A stretch of 64,000 bases of DNA from Myxacorys chilensis ATA2-1-KO14 (GTDB taxonomy: Bacteria > Cyanobacteriota > Cyanobacteriia > Leptolyngbyales > Leptolyngbyaceae): the NCBI GenBank assembly GCA_019359275.1, contig JAHHHP010000008.1, positions 38,761-102,760 on the forward strand, in the 5' to 3' direction. Below are positions 37,229 to 47,667 of the stretch, piece by piece (position 1 is the stretch's first letter; each line of letters begins with the position of its first letter). A program made the position numbers and the translations under genes. The notes beneath the pieces were generated by a model, which ran no database searches, was not told the origin of the DNA, and saw only the letters and a program-made list of their open reading frames with translations.

Positions 37229-38101
37229 CTAAACGCCACAGTCGGGGTCGCCAGCGTTGGGTGTGGCGTCGGGATAGTAGGTCACGATCGCCCGACTGGT
37301 TTTTACAAATACTGCCTTAAACGGTTGCTTTGCATCAGGATCTTGAACGGTATACAAGCAGGCGGCGTTACCAGTAGACTTTCCAGCAAATCCTTTAAAC
37401 GCTTGACTTGCTTCAACCAAAATATCTTGAGCATCGCTGACGTAGGAATACCCCTTCTTAGAATCTCGAATTCTCCGATTGCCTTGCTGAACTTCAACGC
37501 CTAGCGTATAAATTTCTCCATCTAACACTTCTTCTGCTCCCGAATTGTTTGCTAAGCGTCCGCCAATGCCTTCGGTTTGCAGCTGCAGATAGCGACCCCT
37601 GAAATGCAAGCCGCCAATCTTTTGTGAGCCGCGAATCTCACCACAAAAAATGTGTTCAAACCCCTTGCGATCGGACCAAATCGTAATCAGGTCATCCTGA
37701 AACTGACTATTACTCCGGCGTCCAGCAAACAGTTCTCCGCCCACTGCCGCCTTGATTTTCTGAACCACTTCTGGCGATTCTGTAAACAAACGACGAAGCG
37801 CGATCGTACCAACCTGACTGCCAAATGCTCCGCACGTTGCCAACACTTTCTGATCAAACGCATTGAGTGGCGGTGCAGATGGCGTGATATCGACCTTGCG
37901 ATTTTTAGGAACGCCGACTGAAACCGGATTACTGGTTTGATCGAAAAACGGCAATAGAGCGCTGCTTGTATTTTTAGAGGAATGTCGCTTTTTAGGACGA
38001 ACTCGATACTCGCTTTGAGAAGTTTGAGCCAACGCCAAATCGTGAAGTGGAGTAACTACTCCTGCCAAAATGAGCAGCAATCCGAGAAAACGCATCGTCA
38101 T
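37229..38101 (-). CDS. Secreted EndoU-like endoribonuclease
   Basis: A 290-residue protein with a signal peptide (FLGLLLILAGVVTPLHDLALAQ) and a low-complexity linker. The C-terminal half carries GFEHIFCGEI and IGGLHFRGRYLQLQ, which fit the bacterial EndoU domain with its two catalytic histidines (EHIFxGE, GGLHF); later SYVSDAQDILVEASQAF and a lysine/tyrosine region follow. EndoU enzymes cleave RNA at uridine. Cysteines in ATCGAF, HIFCGE, NAACLY and DPDCGV could form disulfides, consistent with export. It may act outside the cell or be a toxin. ATG 38101 follows AGGTG. Confidence 0.75.
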   Translation of the reverse strand: MTMRFLGLLLILAGVVTPLHDLALAQTSQSEYRVRPKKRHSSKNTSSALLPFFDQTSNPVSVGVPKNRKVDITPSAPPLNAFDQKVLATCGAFGSQVGTIALRRLFTESPEVVQKIKAAVGGELFAGRRSNSQFQDDLITIWSDRKGFEHIFCGEIRGSQKIGGLHFRGRYLQLQTEGIGGRLANNSGAEEVLDGEIYTLGVEVQQGNRRIRDSKKGYSYVSDAQDILVEASQAFKGFAGKSTGNAACLYTVQDPDAKQPFKAVFVKTSRAIVTYYPDATPNAGDPDCGV

Positions 38102-38266
38102 AGAACGCACCTACAGGTAATGAATAACGGGATGGGTAATCAATTGTGTAATCAATCACGTCATCCGCCGATCGTGTCACGAAATCCTGAAAGTGCAGCA
38201 ACTTTCTTCAGCGCGTTCTAAAAATTGGTGGATGGGTAAACTCCCAATATCGTCTGTCATTGAGCT

Positions 38267-38500
38267 ATGCGTTCCAAGTTCCCGTTTGCGTTGATACTAC
38301 TTCTCGGTTTAATTTACGTGGGGTTTGGCGATCAGTTTTTACCATCTGAGGTCGGGCGCTACAGTTTGCAGACGCGAAGCGCGATCGACACCGCATTGGT
38401 TGGGTTGTTTCCCTCTTGGCGACCGAAAACGAATCCGCATAAGCGAACGAATGATGCGATCGATCGCATCGAAAAACAAGGCAAATCTGCTAATCCATAG
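38267..38500 (+). CDS. Short exported or membrane-anchored protein
   Basis: A 77-residue protein with an N-terminal hydrophobic helix (FALILLLGLIYVGFGDQFLP) and a basic C-terminus (SWRPKTNPHKRTNDAIDRI). The pattern FGDQFLP...LQTRSAIDTALVGLFPSW is familiar from small conserved cyanobacterial proteins, but no function is known to me. It is divergent from the EndoU-like gene, whose start is 165 bp away. Confidence 0.7.
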   Translation: MRSKFPFALILLLGLIYVGFGDQFLPSEVGRYSLQTRSAIDTALVGLFPSWRPKTNPHKRTNDAIDRIEKQGKSANP

Positions 38501-38817
38501 TCTGCTAATCCACAGTATGTTGGCAGCGAATGTTGTAACGTGGCAGCAGATTAACAGACGATCTTATCCGTTACATCTGCTACCCAATCCGCTGCCAACC
38601 TAGCTAACGTGAATTTGAAATAAGACGTGATGTGACGGGAGCGGGCTGGGTGGCTTCGCCACGATTCGGGGGACTTCCCCGCGCGCCCCCGCTTGTCAGG
38701 AGACGGGAGCCGTCCCCCGACACCCCCTCGCTAAGGGACATGAGAACGACGGGTGGGGAGGCGAGGACGGTTGGTTCTTGGTTTTGGCGCTTGTGGCTTG
38801 ACCTGAACTGAGGTTGA
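38501..38817. repeat. GC-rich spacer with three tight hairpins
   Basis: 317 bp without a gene. GTGGC-TTC-GCCAC (38650-38662), CGGGG-GACTT-CCCCG (38667-38681) and GACGG-GAG-CCGTC (38702-38714) form three small GC-rich hairpins. The composition (CCCCGCGCGCCCCCGC) is unlike neighbouring genes and resembles palindromic repeats dispersed in cyanobacterial intergenic DNA. They lie just past the 3' end of ilvC and may help end its transcript. Confidence 0.5.
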
Positions 38818-39990
<1,173 letters not shown>

Positions 39991-40082
39991 TCATCCCCGC
40001 GTTGAACGACAATTTGAACAAAGTTGTGGTGTAGAGTAAGCTTCGTTCTGCGTCATTGATTGTTGAGAAGACGACTGAATTT

Positions 40083-41273
40083 ATGGCTTCTGCACCCCGA
40101 TTTTCGTTACTTCGCTTCATTCGCGAATACTTCATTTATCTCTTACCATCTGCACTGATTGTTTATCTGGTTTTAGAGTCGTATCAAATTGATCTTCGTC
40201 CTTATTACATTGCGGGCAAATCGATTTTGTATGGATTAGATCCTTACTTCAACCATGTCAATCAATATCCCGAGTTCTACACGCCAGTAAATGCAAATGA
40301 CTCGCCCGGTTCAGGATTTATTTATCTACCGATCGCAGCGTTCTTCTTTGCGCCGCTTGCGCTAATGCCTTACATGACGGCAAAAATTGTTTACAGCGTT
40401 GTTATTTTAATTGTTTTATGGTTGCTTTTATTTGAATTAGTCAAGCAGAGTAATTTTGTGATTCAGGGCGAACCTTTACTCTTTGCAATGACTAGTTTTC
40501 CTGTTTTTGCTACATTTGAACGTGGACAAATCGACATTCTTGTTTGTTATCTCACGGTCTTAAGTTTTCTGATTTATCAGCAGTCAAGACAAAAAGTTCT
40601 GCCCGCTTTTCTAATCGCGATATCGTTTTGCATCAAACTATTCCCCGGAATTGCGCTGGTTTATTTTTTAATTAAGCGAGAGTACAAACTAGTTGCTTAT
40701 GGAGTGGGGTTTATTATGGCGTTTCTTTTAGCGCCGCTTACCTATTTCAATTCGTCTATTTACGTTCATTACGTGCAGCGAATCTTACCTGAGGTGTTTG
40801 GCAGACTTACGAGTTCAGTGCCCATCAGCACGCATGGACAAAACACCCTCAATCGAGTCGTTACGTCGGTCGATAGCCGAGGATTGCGAGTGACCCACGA
40901 TTTCGTCAACGGTTACATGAATCCGTTTTTACGCCATAGCCCAGTAGCGTCAATGATTGTGGGCGCGATCGCATTTGCCCTCCTACTCTATTATCTCCGG
41001 CGAGACACGCTCGAATTTCAGTTTTTTGCCATGATCAATAGCATTAATCTTTTCAATCCCAAACCCTGGATCACAGGAATCGTTTGGTATATTCCGCTAT
41101 TCGTCTATTTGTTTGGCAAAGCGAATCATCTAGGTAAGTTTATTCTGCTTCTACCGCTGTTTATACCCCCATTTACTAACAGTAACGGAATGTTGGCCTA
41201 TGCGATCGCATTAGCATTTGCGACTCCTCGATCAAGAAAGCGACTATTGCAGCCTATGACTGCGCCGCAATAA
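40083..41273 (+). CDS. Glycosyltransferase family 87 (DUF2029) membrane protein
   Basis: A 396-residue polytopic protein with about 9-10 membrane helices. After the first helix (YLLPSALIVYLVLESY) comes the GT87-like loop IDLRPYYIAGKSILYGLDPY followed by YPEFYTPVNANDSPGSGFIY and LPIAAFFFAPLALMP; the later FERGQIDILVCYL and FCIKLFPGIALVYFLIKREY are also typical. Members are polyprenol-phosphate-dependent mannosyltransferase-like GT-C enzymes. ATG 40083 is used; the frame reaches a TTG at 40056. Several glycosyltransferase genes lie in the next 7 kb, suggesting a surface-glycan role. Confidence 0.87.
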   Translation: MASAPRFSLLRFIREYFIYLLPSALIVYLVLESYQIDLRPYYIAGKSILYGLDPYFNHVNQYPEFYTPVNANDSPGSGFIYLPIAAFFFAPLALMPYMTAKIVYSVVILIVLWLLLFELVKQSNFVIQGEPLLFAMTSFPVFATFERGQIDILVCYLTVLSFLIYQQSRQKVLPAFLIAISFCIKLFPGIALVYFLIKREYKLVAYGVGFIMAFLLAPLTYFNSSIYVHYVQRILPEVFGRLTSSVPISTHGQNTLNRVVTSVDSRGLRVTHDFVNGYMNPFLRHSPVASMIVGAIAFALLLYYLRRDTLEFQFFAMINSINLFNPKPWITGIVWYIPLFVYLFGKANHLGKFILLLPLFIPPFTNSNGMLAYAIALAFATPRSRKRLLQPMTAPQ

Positions 41274-41276
41274 GGT

Positions 41277-42047
41277 TTACCGAAGCGATTGAAAACCATC
41301 TACTAACGCAGATGCCGCGCCTAACACGCGATCGCCGCCTGATTCTGTTGCCGCAATCAGCAGCAGTAGCACACCATCCCGCACCTGACGCGATAGAATC
41401 ACACCGCCCACGGGCTGAGTTTGCCCCGCGATCGTTAGATTCCCTGTCCAGTCGAGTTGCAGTCCGCCCGCAATTGATCGCACTTCTCCTGTAGCAAAGC
41501 CTTCACCCTGCTTAAACGCGTTCTGCACGACTCTAACCAAGGCATCGTTAGGCAGTAGTCCGCCCGCAACGCCTAACTGCGCCTGAGGCTGCATCTGCAC
41601 GGTATAGGCCAAGTTACCATCAGGCGACTCGATCAACACTGAACCTGCCAACGGACTCACCTTAAAATCCTTGAGAATGCCGACCTTAAATTGTCCACTC
41701 GGATCTTGATACTCTCCGCCTAGGGGTAATGGAGTAGCCGTCGGAGCAGCAGGCAACGGAGTCGAGGGAATGCCTCCGGGTGCAATGGGAACTGGCGTAA
41801 TCGTCGGAATCGGCGTGATAGAAGCGCTTGGAGATGGAGAGGCAGACGGTGAAGCCGTCGGAATCGGGGGTCGTGGATTGGGCAGACTCGGATCAACGGG
41901 AATTGGATCGACAGGGACGCCTATCCCACCACTCGGAGACGGCGAGGGCGACTGAGCAATCACAGAAACAGGGCGACCCATCAGCAACGCAATAGCAACG
42001 ATCGCACCTATAGTGCATCCAATCATCCAACGGCGTCTCGATTTCAT
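41277..42047 (-). CDS. Secreted Pro/Ser-rich protein of unknown function
   Basis: A 256-residue protein with a signal anchor (WMIGCTIGAIVAIALLMG) and a Pro/Ser/Thr-rich stretch (about 33-105, with SPSPSGGIG and repeated PSASPSPSA). A compact domain follows (about 110-256): YQDPSGQFKVGILKDFKVSP, YTVQMQPQAQLGV, GGLLPNDALVRVVQNAFKQG, RDGVLLLLIAATESGGDRVL. I do not recognise the family. It is separated by 5 bp from the transporter gene and may be co-transcribed with it. Confidence 0.75.
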   Translation of the reverse strand: MKSRRRWMIGCTIGAIVAIALLMGRPVSVIAQSPSPSPSGGIGVPVDPIPVDPSLPNPRPPIPTASPSASPSPSASITPIPTITPVPIAPGGIPSTPLPAAPTATPLPLGGEYQDPSGQFKVGILKDFKVSPLAGSVLIESPDGNLAYTVQMQPQAQLGVAGGLLPNDALVRVVQNAFKQGEGFATGEVRSIAGGLQLDWTGNLTIAGQTQPVGGVILSRQVRDGVLLLLIAATESGGDRVLGAASALVDGFQSLR

Positions 42048-42052
42048 GACTC

Positions 42053-43486
42053 CTACCCTCTTAGTACCGATGCATTACCAAAATAAAACACGCCAGCGAC
42101 ACAGCCGATCATCAGCGTTGCTAACGTCGCCGCCCACAGTGCCTTCCAGCCCAATTCGCTCAAATCTTTGCGACGCGACGGAATCAAAGCCGAAAATCCG
42201 CCGACAAAAATTCCGACTGAGGGCAAGTGAGCAAATCCACACAGGGCGTAGCTGACAATCAGCAAACCGCGATCGCTAATCACGCCCTGACTTCCTAGAA
42301 CCGCAAGCTGCTGATATGACGGCACTTCGGTCAGAATTAATCGGCTACCAATCAACACCGAAGCTTGCCAGAGTTCATTCCAATTTTGCGAAACGCCTGT
42401 GAGAAAGGTGAGCGGCAAAAACAGCGCTCCCATAATGTTTTGCAGGGTGATCACTTGGAAAATTAAGCCAATCCGCCGCAAAATTAAACTGTTGCTGTTT
42501 GCGAGAGACGCGAGATTCCCAAAGAAGAGATTGACCAAGGCAATCAGTCCGAGAATCGCAATGAGTAGAGCCGCGATCGCAATGGCCAACTTCACCCCTT
42601 CCATTGCCCCAACGATCACACTCTCCATCGCATTGATCGATTCAGCCGGTTTATCATCGCTCTCGTTAATGTTCTCTTCGGGCAGACTGCCTAAGGTCTT
42701 TGGTACTTCTGTCTCAGGAACCAACAATTTAGACATCACAAAACAGGCAGGAATCGCCATTATCGACGCGGAAACCAAATGTCCTGTAATATTTGGAAAC
42801 GTCGGACGCAACAGCCCAGCATACAGCGCTAACACAGTTGAAGCAATGCTACCGTAGCAGGCCGTGAGAATCGCGCAGAGTTCACTACGAGTCATGTCTG
42901 CTAAAAACGGGCGAACAACAAGCGCCGATTCAATACCGACAAAGATATTCGTTGCGCCGCTGAGCGCTTCTGCACCGCTCAGATTCATGGTTCGCCGAAA
43001 CAGCTTAGCAAACGCTTGAACAACAGGCTGAATCAGCCTCAAATAATAAAGCAATGACATCAAGGCAGAGAAGAAAATCACTGAGGGCAATGCCCGAAAC
43101 GCGAAGACATAGCCCAAGCTGAGGTTTTCGGGACTTAAGCGATCGCCCGGAACCGGAACATAGGGAGGCGTCACCGCTCTTGCGATCCAGCGTCCTACCA
43201 GAATTGGACCCGATGGAGTGGCGGGATTGGGAACCAGCAACGGGCCAAAGATAAATCGTGCGCCCTCTTCTGTGGCATCTAAAATGGCATTCACGCTGGT
43301 GCTAACGGCACTCACGAGGGTACGAGTGATCGGAAATGTAAAAATTAACAATCCCAGGACTAGCTGTAGCCCAATTCCCCACAAAATCACCTTCCAAGAA
43401 ATAATTCGGCGATTTTCTGACCCGAGCCAAGCAATGCCGCACAGAGCAAAGATGCCAGCAAATGACAGCAGATTTAACCAAGACAT
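42053..43486 (-). CDS. Concentrative nucleoside transporter (NupC/CNT family)
   Basis: A 477-residue membrane transporter with about 10 helices, importing nucleosides with protons or sodium. CNT markers are visible: SGAEALSGATNIFVGIESAL, VVRPFLADMTRSELCAILTACYG, the gate region HLVSASIMAIPACFVMSKLL, and YALCGFAHLPSVGIFVGGFSALIPSRRKDLSELGWKAL. The frame is open upstream into the preceding gene, but the true start is ATG 43486, which overlaps the stop of the glycosyltransferase as TAATG. Translation of the two is therefore coupled. There is no nucleoside catabolic gene nearby. Confidence 0.93.
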   Translation of the reverse strand: MSWLNLLSFAGIFALCGIAWLGSENRRIISWKVILWGIGLQLVLGLLIFTFPITRTLVSAVSTSVNAILDATEEGARFIFGPLLVPNPATPSGPILVGRWIARAVTPPYVPVPGDRLSPENLSLGYVFAFRALPSVIFFSALMSLLYYLRLIQPVVQAFAKLFRRTMNLSGAEALSGATNIFVGIESALVVRPFLADMTRSELCAILTACYGSIASTVLALYAGLLRPTFPNITGHLVSASIMAIPACFVMSKLLVPETEVPKTLGSLPEENINESDDKPAESINAMESVIVGAMEGVKLAIAIAALLIAILGLIALVNLFFGNLASLANSNSLILRRIGLIFQVITLQNIMGALFLPLTFLTGVSQNWNELWQASVLIGSRLILTEVPSYQQLAVLGSQGVISDRGLLIVSYALCGFAHLPSVGIFVGGFSALIPSRRKDLSELGWKALWAATLATLMIGCVAGVFYFGNASVLRG

Positions 43487-44298
43487 TAGCGGTACAAACC
43501 CATACAATCGTTCAATCGAATCTTTAGCAAATCTATCAGCATTCGGATCGAATCTTGCAGCAGATTCACGTTTGATGGTTTTAGCCGATGGCGAGTAGAA
43601 ACTTTGGCTGGAATTTCGCCGATCGTATAGCCCCACTTTTTCGCCAAATAAATCAACTCCACATCAAACGCAGCATCCGTTAGCTCTTGAGCACCAAACA
43701 GATTTCTAGCAGCCTCCCCGCGAAAGCCGACTAAGCCGGACTGCATATCGCTGTAGTTAAGATTCAAAATGCGGCTCGCTAGAAAGTTAGAAACTTTTCC
43801 AGCAAGTTTGCGCTTCAGCTTTAGTTTCTTGCCATTGCCTCTTGCTAGGGTTCGAGCGCCGATCACAACGTCACACGATCGCAGCTTTTCAACCAATTCA
43901 TCCAAGTGATCTAACGAGTAGCTCAGGTCGCCATCTAAGTAGCAAATAATATCGCTATCGGTATATTCCACGCCGCGTCGCACCGCATATCCTTTACCTG
44001 CACGAGGGCTATAGGACAACAGTTCAATTCGTCTAGCTTTGGTGGCATACAGTCCGGCTGCCAAAATTTCTTTGGTGCGATCGCATGATCCATCATTGAC
44101 GAAAATAAACTTATAATTTGGATGATCCGGCAGGTAGTGCAGCAGTGCTTCAAACGTCTTTTGAATAGACGCTTGTTCGTTATAGACGGGCAAAATGACC
44201 GAGACCTGCCCCGTTACGCTGAAGCGAGTAGACAGTGAATGATTCCCGGTGCGACGCGCGATCGGAGGAGTTTGTCTTGCCTTCGGATAATTACTCAC
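43486..44298 (-). CDS. Family 2 glycosyltransferase (dolichyl-/polyprenyl-phosphate sugar synthase-like)
   Basis: A 270-residue GT-A fold enzyme. It reads SVILPVYNEQASIQKTFEAL, then FVNDGSCDRTKEILAAGLYA, RAGKGYAVRRGVEYTDSDII, CYLDGDLSYSLDHL (DxD-like metal site), then RKLAGKVSNFLASRILNLNY and SDMQSGLVGFRGEAARNLFG. It resembles DPM-type enzymes that load a sugar on a lipid carrier; the product is not defined. No membrane helices are evident. Its stop codon overlaps the start of the nucleoside transporter. Confidence 0.93.
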   Translation of the reverse strand: MSNYPKARQTPPIARRTGNHSLSTRFSVTGQVSVILPVYNEQASIQKTFEALLHYLPDHPNYKFIFVNDGSCDRTKEILAAGLYATKARRIELLSYSPRAGKGYAVRRGVEYTDSDIICYLDGDLSYSLDHLDELVEKLRSCDVVIGARTLARGNGKKLKLKRKLAGKVSNFLASRILNLNYSDMQSGLVGFRGEAARNLFGAQELTDAAFDVELIYLAKKWGYTIGEIPAKVSTRHRLKPSNVNLLQDSIRMLIDLLKIRLNDCMGLYR

Positions 44299-44475
44299 AG
44301 TTAATTACTCACAGTCGGTTCACCAAGAGATGCTACGGTACATTGGTTTCTTGATTTGCCGTCCTTTCTGCTGAAGTTGGCAGCCCATCATACCGCAGGT
44401 TGACTAGAACACATAAATCACGATACAGGAAAAGATGAAAGAGACGCCTGTAATTTGGTTTGACCGCCCGATCTT

Positions 44476-46110
44476 TTAGGAACGGATTTGATTCAGTAAG
44501 AGCGCCCATTGGTTCAGCGCTTGAGGATCAGACGGCTGGCTCTTTGCAAGCAAAACAACGCCATCTTCAACCTGAAGCAGTCCGTACTTGTCTTCAGCGA
44601 GAAGTTTTTCGATTTGTGGAACTGTCGTGCTGAGCGCCGCTCGGCTGTCAGGAAAGGCTTTGCTGTACTCAGCAAGTTGCCAAATGTCTGCGATCGCATA
44701 GTCCACCGAAATCTTCTCGCCCCGATCATCGTAAAGCTCAACTCGTGGCAATCGCACGACTGCTCGCCGCGTCGAGACTTGCGGAATAATATACGTCGTG
44801 GCAGAAACGCTGACATCGCTGGGGATTCGTTTTAGCAGAGTATTGATATGTCTGGCGTGTTCCCACTGCCGTGTGATGGGCACAAACACCCACGGACGAA
44901 TTGAATCTGGAATGATAAATGAAAGCGATCGATTCGGATTGCTGGTCAAAATCACTACAAGTGACAGAGCAATGCACGCTTTCCAAAATTTTTGAAACTT
45001 GGGTGTAAACCGCTCTGGGTGAAGTGACCACCAGAGGATTGCGCCGTAAAAGATTCCCGGAACCACCGCGATCGCATAGCGCAACTGAATCGCTAGTGCC
45101 GATACTCCCTTCTGCGACATCAGTGACAGAAGCGGAAAGCCTGCCACGACCCAAGACACTCCCGAAACGGCAGGGACAAAGGCAAGCGGAAGCCAATGAC
45201 CCAACAGATAGCCAATTCTGCGATCGAGGGGTAAAAACACGCTCGATAAGAGTTGTACCGGATGGGTAATCATGCCCCACAGCACTTGCAGCGTCGATGG
45301 ACTAGGCGAATCGACATATTGTGAAAACCGCTTCGCTAAATACAGCCGCGAACTGTCGGGTGCAAGATTCGGCAAAATTGCATTAGTGACAATCATCATG
45401 TAGCTAAAACTCACCACGCAGACCGCCGCGCCAAGCCACAGGTGGCGACGACTCAGCATCAGATACACGCCAATCCCAAACAGAATGATTCCCGCTTCTT
45501 CTCGAACCCCTAAAAGCAGCACGGCACAGACCCAAAACCAGATCCAGCGCTGCTTTTCCATTGCTAGCAATGCGCCAAACGCGAATAGAGGAATCTGACA
45601 GTGTTCGTAGAAATTGGCGAGCGTAGGACTGACGACCGCGATCGCGCTGTAATAACTTCCGGTAATCCACAGCGATAGTTGCGGTACGAGATAATGACGG
45701 GCTAAGGCATACAGGACTAATCCGCCTGCGGTCATCAGTCCCACTTGCAGCACGATGAGCGTGACCGGATGGGGAAACAGCGCGTACAACGGCAGCCACA
45801 GCAGAAAATCTAAAACAAAATGCTGTCCTAGATGGACAAATGCAACGGTTGGCGTGACTCCATCTTCTAGCGTTACAACTGAGTTTGCCGACGTGAGTGA
45901 GCTTTGAAACCATCGCCCATGCAAGTTATTCCAGAACAACTGATTAAACAGCCCCTGGTCATAGGATGTGTAGAACGTGAAGTAACGGTGAATTCCGATT
46001 AGCAGGAGACCGCAAAAGAAAATTGTGGCAAGCAACACTGCTCGCTGCACACCAAGCCGATCCTGTTTAAGTAAAGATCCAAAAATAGCCGGAAGTTTCA
46101 ACGCCGCCAT
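44476..46110 (-). CDS. DUF2079 family membrane protein
   Basis: A 544-residue protein with about 10 membrane helices and a C-terminal soluble part. The first loop FYTSYDQGLFNQLFWNNLHG ... GQHFVLDFLLWLPLYALFPH carries the family markers, including the D-Q-G motif of GT-C-like glycosyltransferases. The C-terminal part (ARHINTLLKRIPSDVSVSAT and the 'DRGEKISVDYAIADIW' region) resembles the domain that follows in this family. Function is unknown but a membrane glycosyltransferase role is plausible. It is the likely first gene before the GT2-transporter pair, with a 177-bp gap. Confidence 0.88.
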   Translation of the reverse strand: MAALKLPAIFGSLLKQDRLGVQRAVLLATIFFCGLLLIGIHRYFTFYTSYDQGLFNQLFWNNLHGRWFQSSLTSANSVVTLEDGVTPTVAFVHLGQHFVLDFLLWLPLYALFPHPVTLIVLQVGLMTAGGLVLYALARHYLVPQLSLWITGSYYSAIAVVSPTLANFYEHCQIPLFAFGALLAMEKQRWIWFWVCAVLLLGVREEAGIILFGIGVYLMLSRRHLWLGAAVCVVSFSYMMIVTNAILPNLAPDSSRLYLAKRFSQYVDSPSPSTLQVLWGMITHPVQLLSSVFLPLDRRIGYLLGHWLPLAFVPAVSGVSWVVAGFPLLSLMSQKGVSALAIQLRYAIAVVPGIFYGAILWWSLHPERFTPKFQKFWKACIALSLVVILTSNPNRSLSFIIPDSIRPWVFVPITRQWEHARHINTLLKRIPSDVSVSATTYIIPQVSTRRAVVRLPRVELYDDRGEKISVDYAIADIWQLAEYSKAFPDSRAALSTTVPQIEKLLAEDKYGLLQVEDGVVLLAKSQPSDPQALNQWALLLNQIRS

Positions 46111-46366
46111 AGAATCGCTCTATCGATGAGTTGTGCCAATTGGTTGTAGGCAACTATACCGTAATTCATTCGCCGAAAGAGAGGACGCTAGTGCTTTGTC
46201 AAGCAAGGGATGAGGGATGAAGTGAAGAAGCCATCTTGATTTCATCCCTCATCGCGAAGCGGGGCGAAGCCCTCCCTCAAAATTTCATTGACAGTCCATT
46301 AATGCTGTATCAATCAAGAGACGCCTACGGCAACGCTTCGCAAAGCGGGACGAAATAAGAACAACT
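46111..46366. repeat. Intergenic repeats between the DUF2079 and GT1-like genes
   Basis: GATGAGGGATGAA (46209-46221) pairs perfectly with TTCATCCCTCATC (46241-46253) around a 19-nt loop, and the latter sequence recurs at 46366-46378. The second copy of the 19-bp dispersed repeat lies at 46326-46344. No gene is visible. Confidence 0.5.
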
Positions 46367-47656
46367 TCATCCCTCATCCTTCATCCCCATCTCTGTCGTG
46401 TTGTGCCTATGAGCATTCAACGTTTGCGCGATCGCAGCACACGCTCCCCCTACCCCGTCTTCGCTGCTGATTACCTGTTGAATCGCGGCGGCATTTTTGG
46501 CATAGCGCGGATTACTCAACACGTCCCGCAGTACGTTGACTACTCGCTCTGCCCGATAGCGGATACGTGGAATGGTACGCGATGTTCCCAGGCGTTCTAA
46601 GCGGGCGGCGTTATCTGGCTGATCGTGACTATAAGGCATCACAACGGTCGGACAGCCTGCTCTGAGTGCTTGCGCCGTTGTACCAATGCCGCCTTGATGC
46701 ACCACAACAGAGGCACGAGAAAAAATCGCAGAGTAAGGCGCATAATCAAACGCAACAATATCTGAAGTTAGTCCGCTCGGTTGAGGATTCTTGCCAATCA
46801 GCAGAACGGCACGACGATTTAATCGCTTCGCCGCTTCGATGCTTTCGTCATAGAAGTTTCTGGGGTCAAAAACGGCTGCTGAACCTAACGTAAAGACGAT
46901 CGGCGGCTCTCCCGCGTCTAAAAACGCTTTTAGTTCTGGAGTCAGTTCTGAGTTGCCATCGTAGAAGACAAACCCCGGCTGGACTGTGCTTACTGGCCAA
47001 TCCGGTTGCGGAGCCGCAAATGCCGCAGAGAATAATGCTAGAACAAGATAAGGGGAGAATTTGCTTGTCGTAATCGGATTGCCTGTAGGCGGTAAGCCGA
47101 GTTCTTGTCGCAGTTGCCGCAACGGTTTGCTCCAATCCCAAGTGGCAAGATTTGCAGAATCAATGACTCGGCGCGTTACGACTGGAGGCAGCGATCGCAG
47201 CGCCGCTAGCCCTGGCAATCCTGGAAAAACGGGCAGATCGTAAGCCGAAAGAAACGAAATGGGAGATAACACCGCGATCGCCCAAGGAATCCCTAACGTC
47301 TCCGCTACCGATCGCCCGACATAGACGACTTCGCCTGCAATGATCAAGTCTGCATTCTGTGCGGCAGCGAGCAAATCAGCATAGGTTTCCCGCACAACGC
47401 TCATCAGCCCCTTCACCACAAACTCAGTTCCCCTTCGGCTGTCCATCAGTTGTGCCATGAGTTCAGGCTCACTCTCCGCCGCATAATGAGGACGCATCGC
47501 CCTAAACTCAAGCCCTAACGCTTCGATCGTCGGACGGTATTCGGCATGAGTGGCAACGACGACCTCATGACCTCTTTCTTTCAAGCCCAAACCGAGCGCA
47601 ATCATGGGATGAAGATCACCGAGCGATCCGATCGTCGCTAACACAATTCGACTCAT
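46367..47656 (-). CDS. Glycosyltransferase, GT1 (UDP-glycosyltransferase/MGT) family
   Basis: A 429-residue GT-B enzyme. The N-terminal half starts RIVLATIGSLGDLHPMIALG with the family's acceptor-side H motif; the C-terminal half has VVHQGGIGTTAQALRAGCPT, the sugar-nucleotide donor motif (HQGGxGT), and SHDQPDNAARLERLG. It resembles sterol or lipid glucosyltransferases and rhamnosyltransferases acting on small hydrophobic acceptors. Its ribosome site (TAGGAGATGAGG) contains the stop codon of the upstream 119-codon repeat ORF, so the two are translationally linked. Confidence 0.92.
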   Translation of the reverse strand: MSRIVLATIGSLGDLHPMIALGLGLKERGHEVVVATHAEYRPTIEALGLEFRAMRPHYAAESEPELMAQLMDSRRGTEFVVKGLMSVVRETYADLLAAAQNADLIIAGEVVYVGRSVAETLGIPWAIAVLSPISFLSAYDLPVFPGLPGLAALRSLPPVVTRRVIDSANLATWDWSKPLRQLRQELGLPPTGNPITTSKFSPYLVLALFSAAFAAPQPDWPVSTVQPGFVFYDGNSELTPELKAFLDAGEPPIVFTLGSAAVFDPRNFYDESIEAAKRLNRRAVLLIGKNPQPSGLTSDIVAFDYAPYSAIFSRASVVVHQGGIGTTAQALRAGCPTVVMPYSHDQPDNAARLERLGTSRTIPRIRYRAERVVNVLRDVLSNPRYAKNAAAIQQVISSEDGVGGACAAIAQTLNAHRHNTTEMGMKDEG

Positions 47657-47667
47657 TGCCTCATCTC

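Noticed and set aside
42053..43636. Longer nucleoside transporter start at 43636
   Set aside because: The extra 50 residues overlap the glycosyltransferase gene and are not hydrophobic or family-like; the TAATG start at 43486 is better.
44738..45280. 180-codon minus-strand frame in the DUF2079 gene
   Set aside because: It is a shadow on the same strand as a long membrane-protein gene, with an implausible Ser/Cys/Arg-rich composition.
45404..45913. 169-codon minus-strand frame in the DUF2079 gene
   Set aside because: Same reason: out-of-frame reading of a membrane-protein gene.
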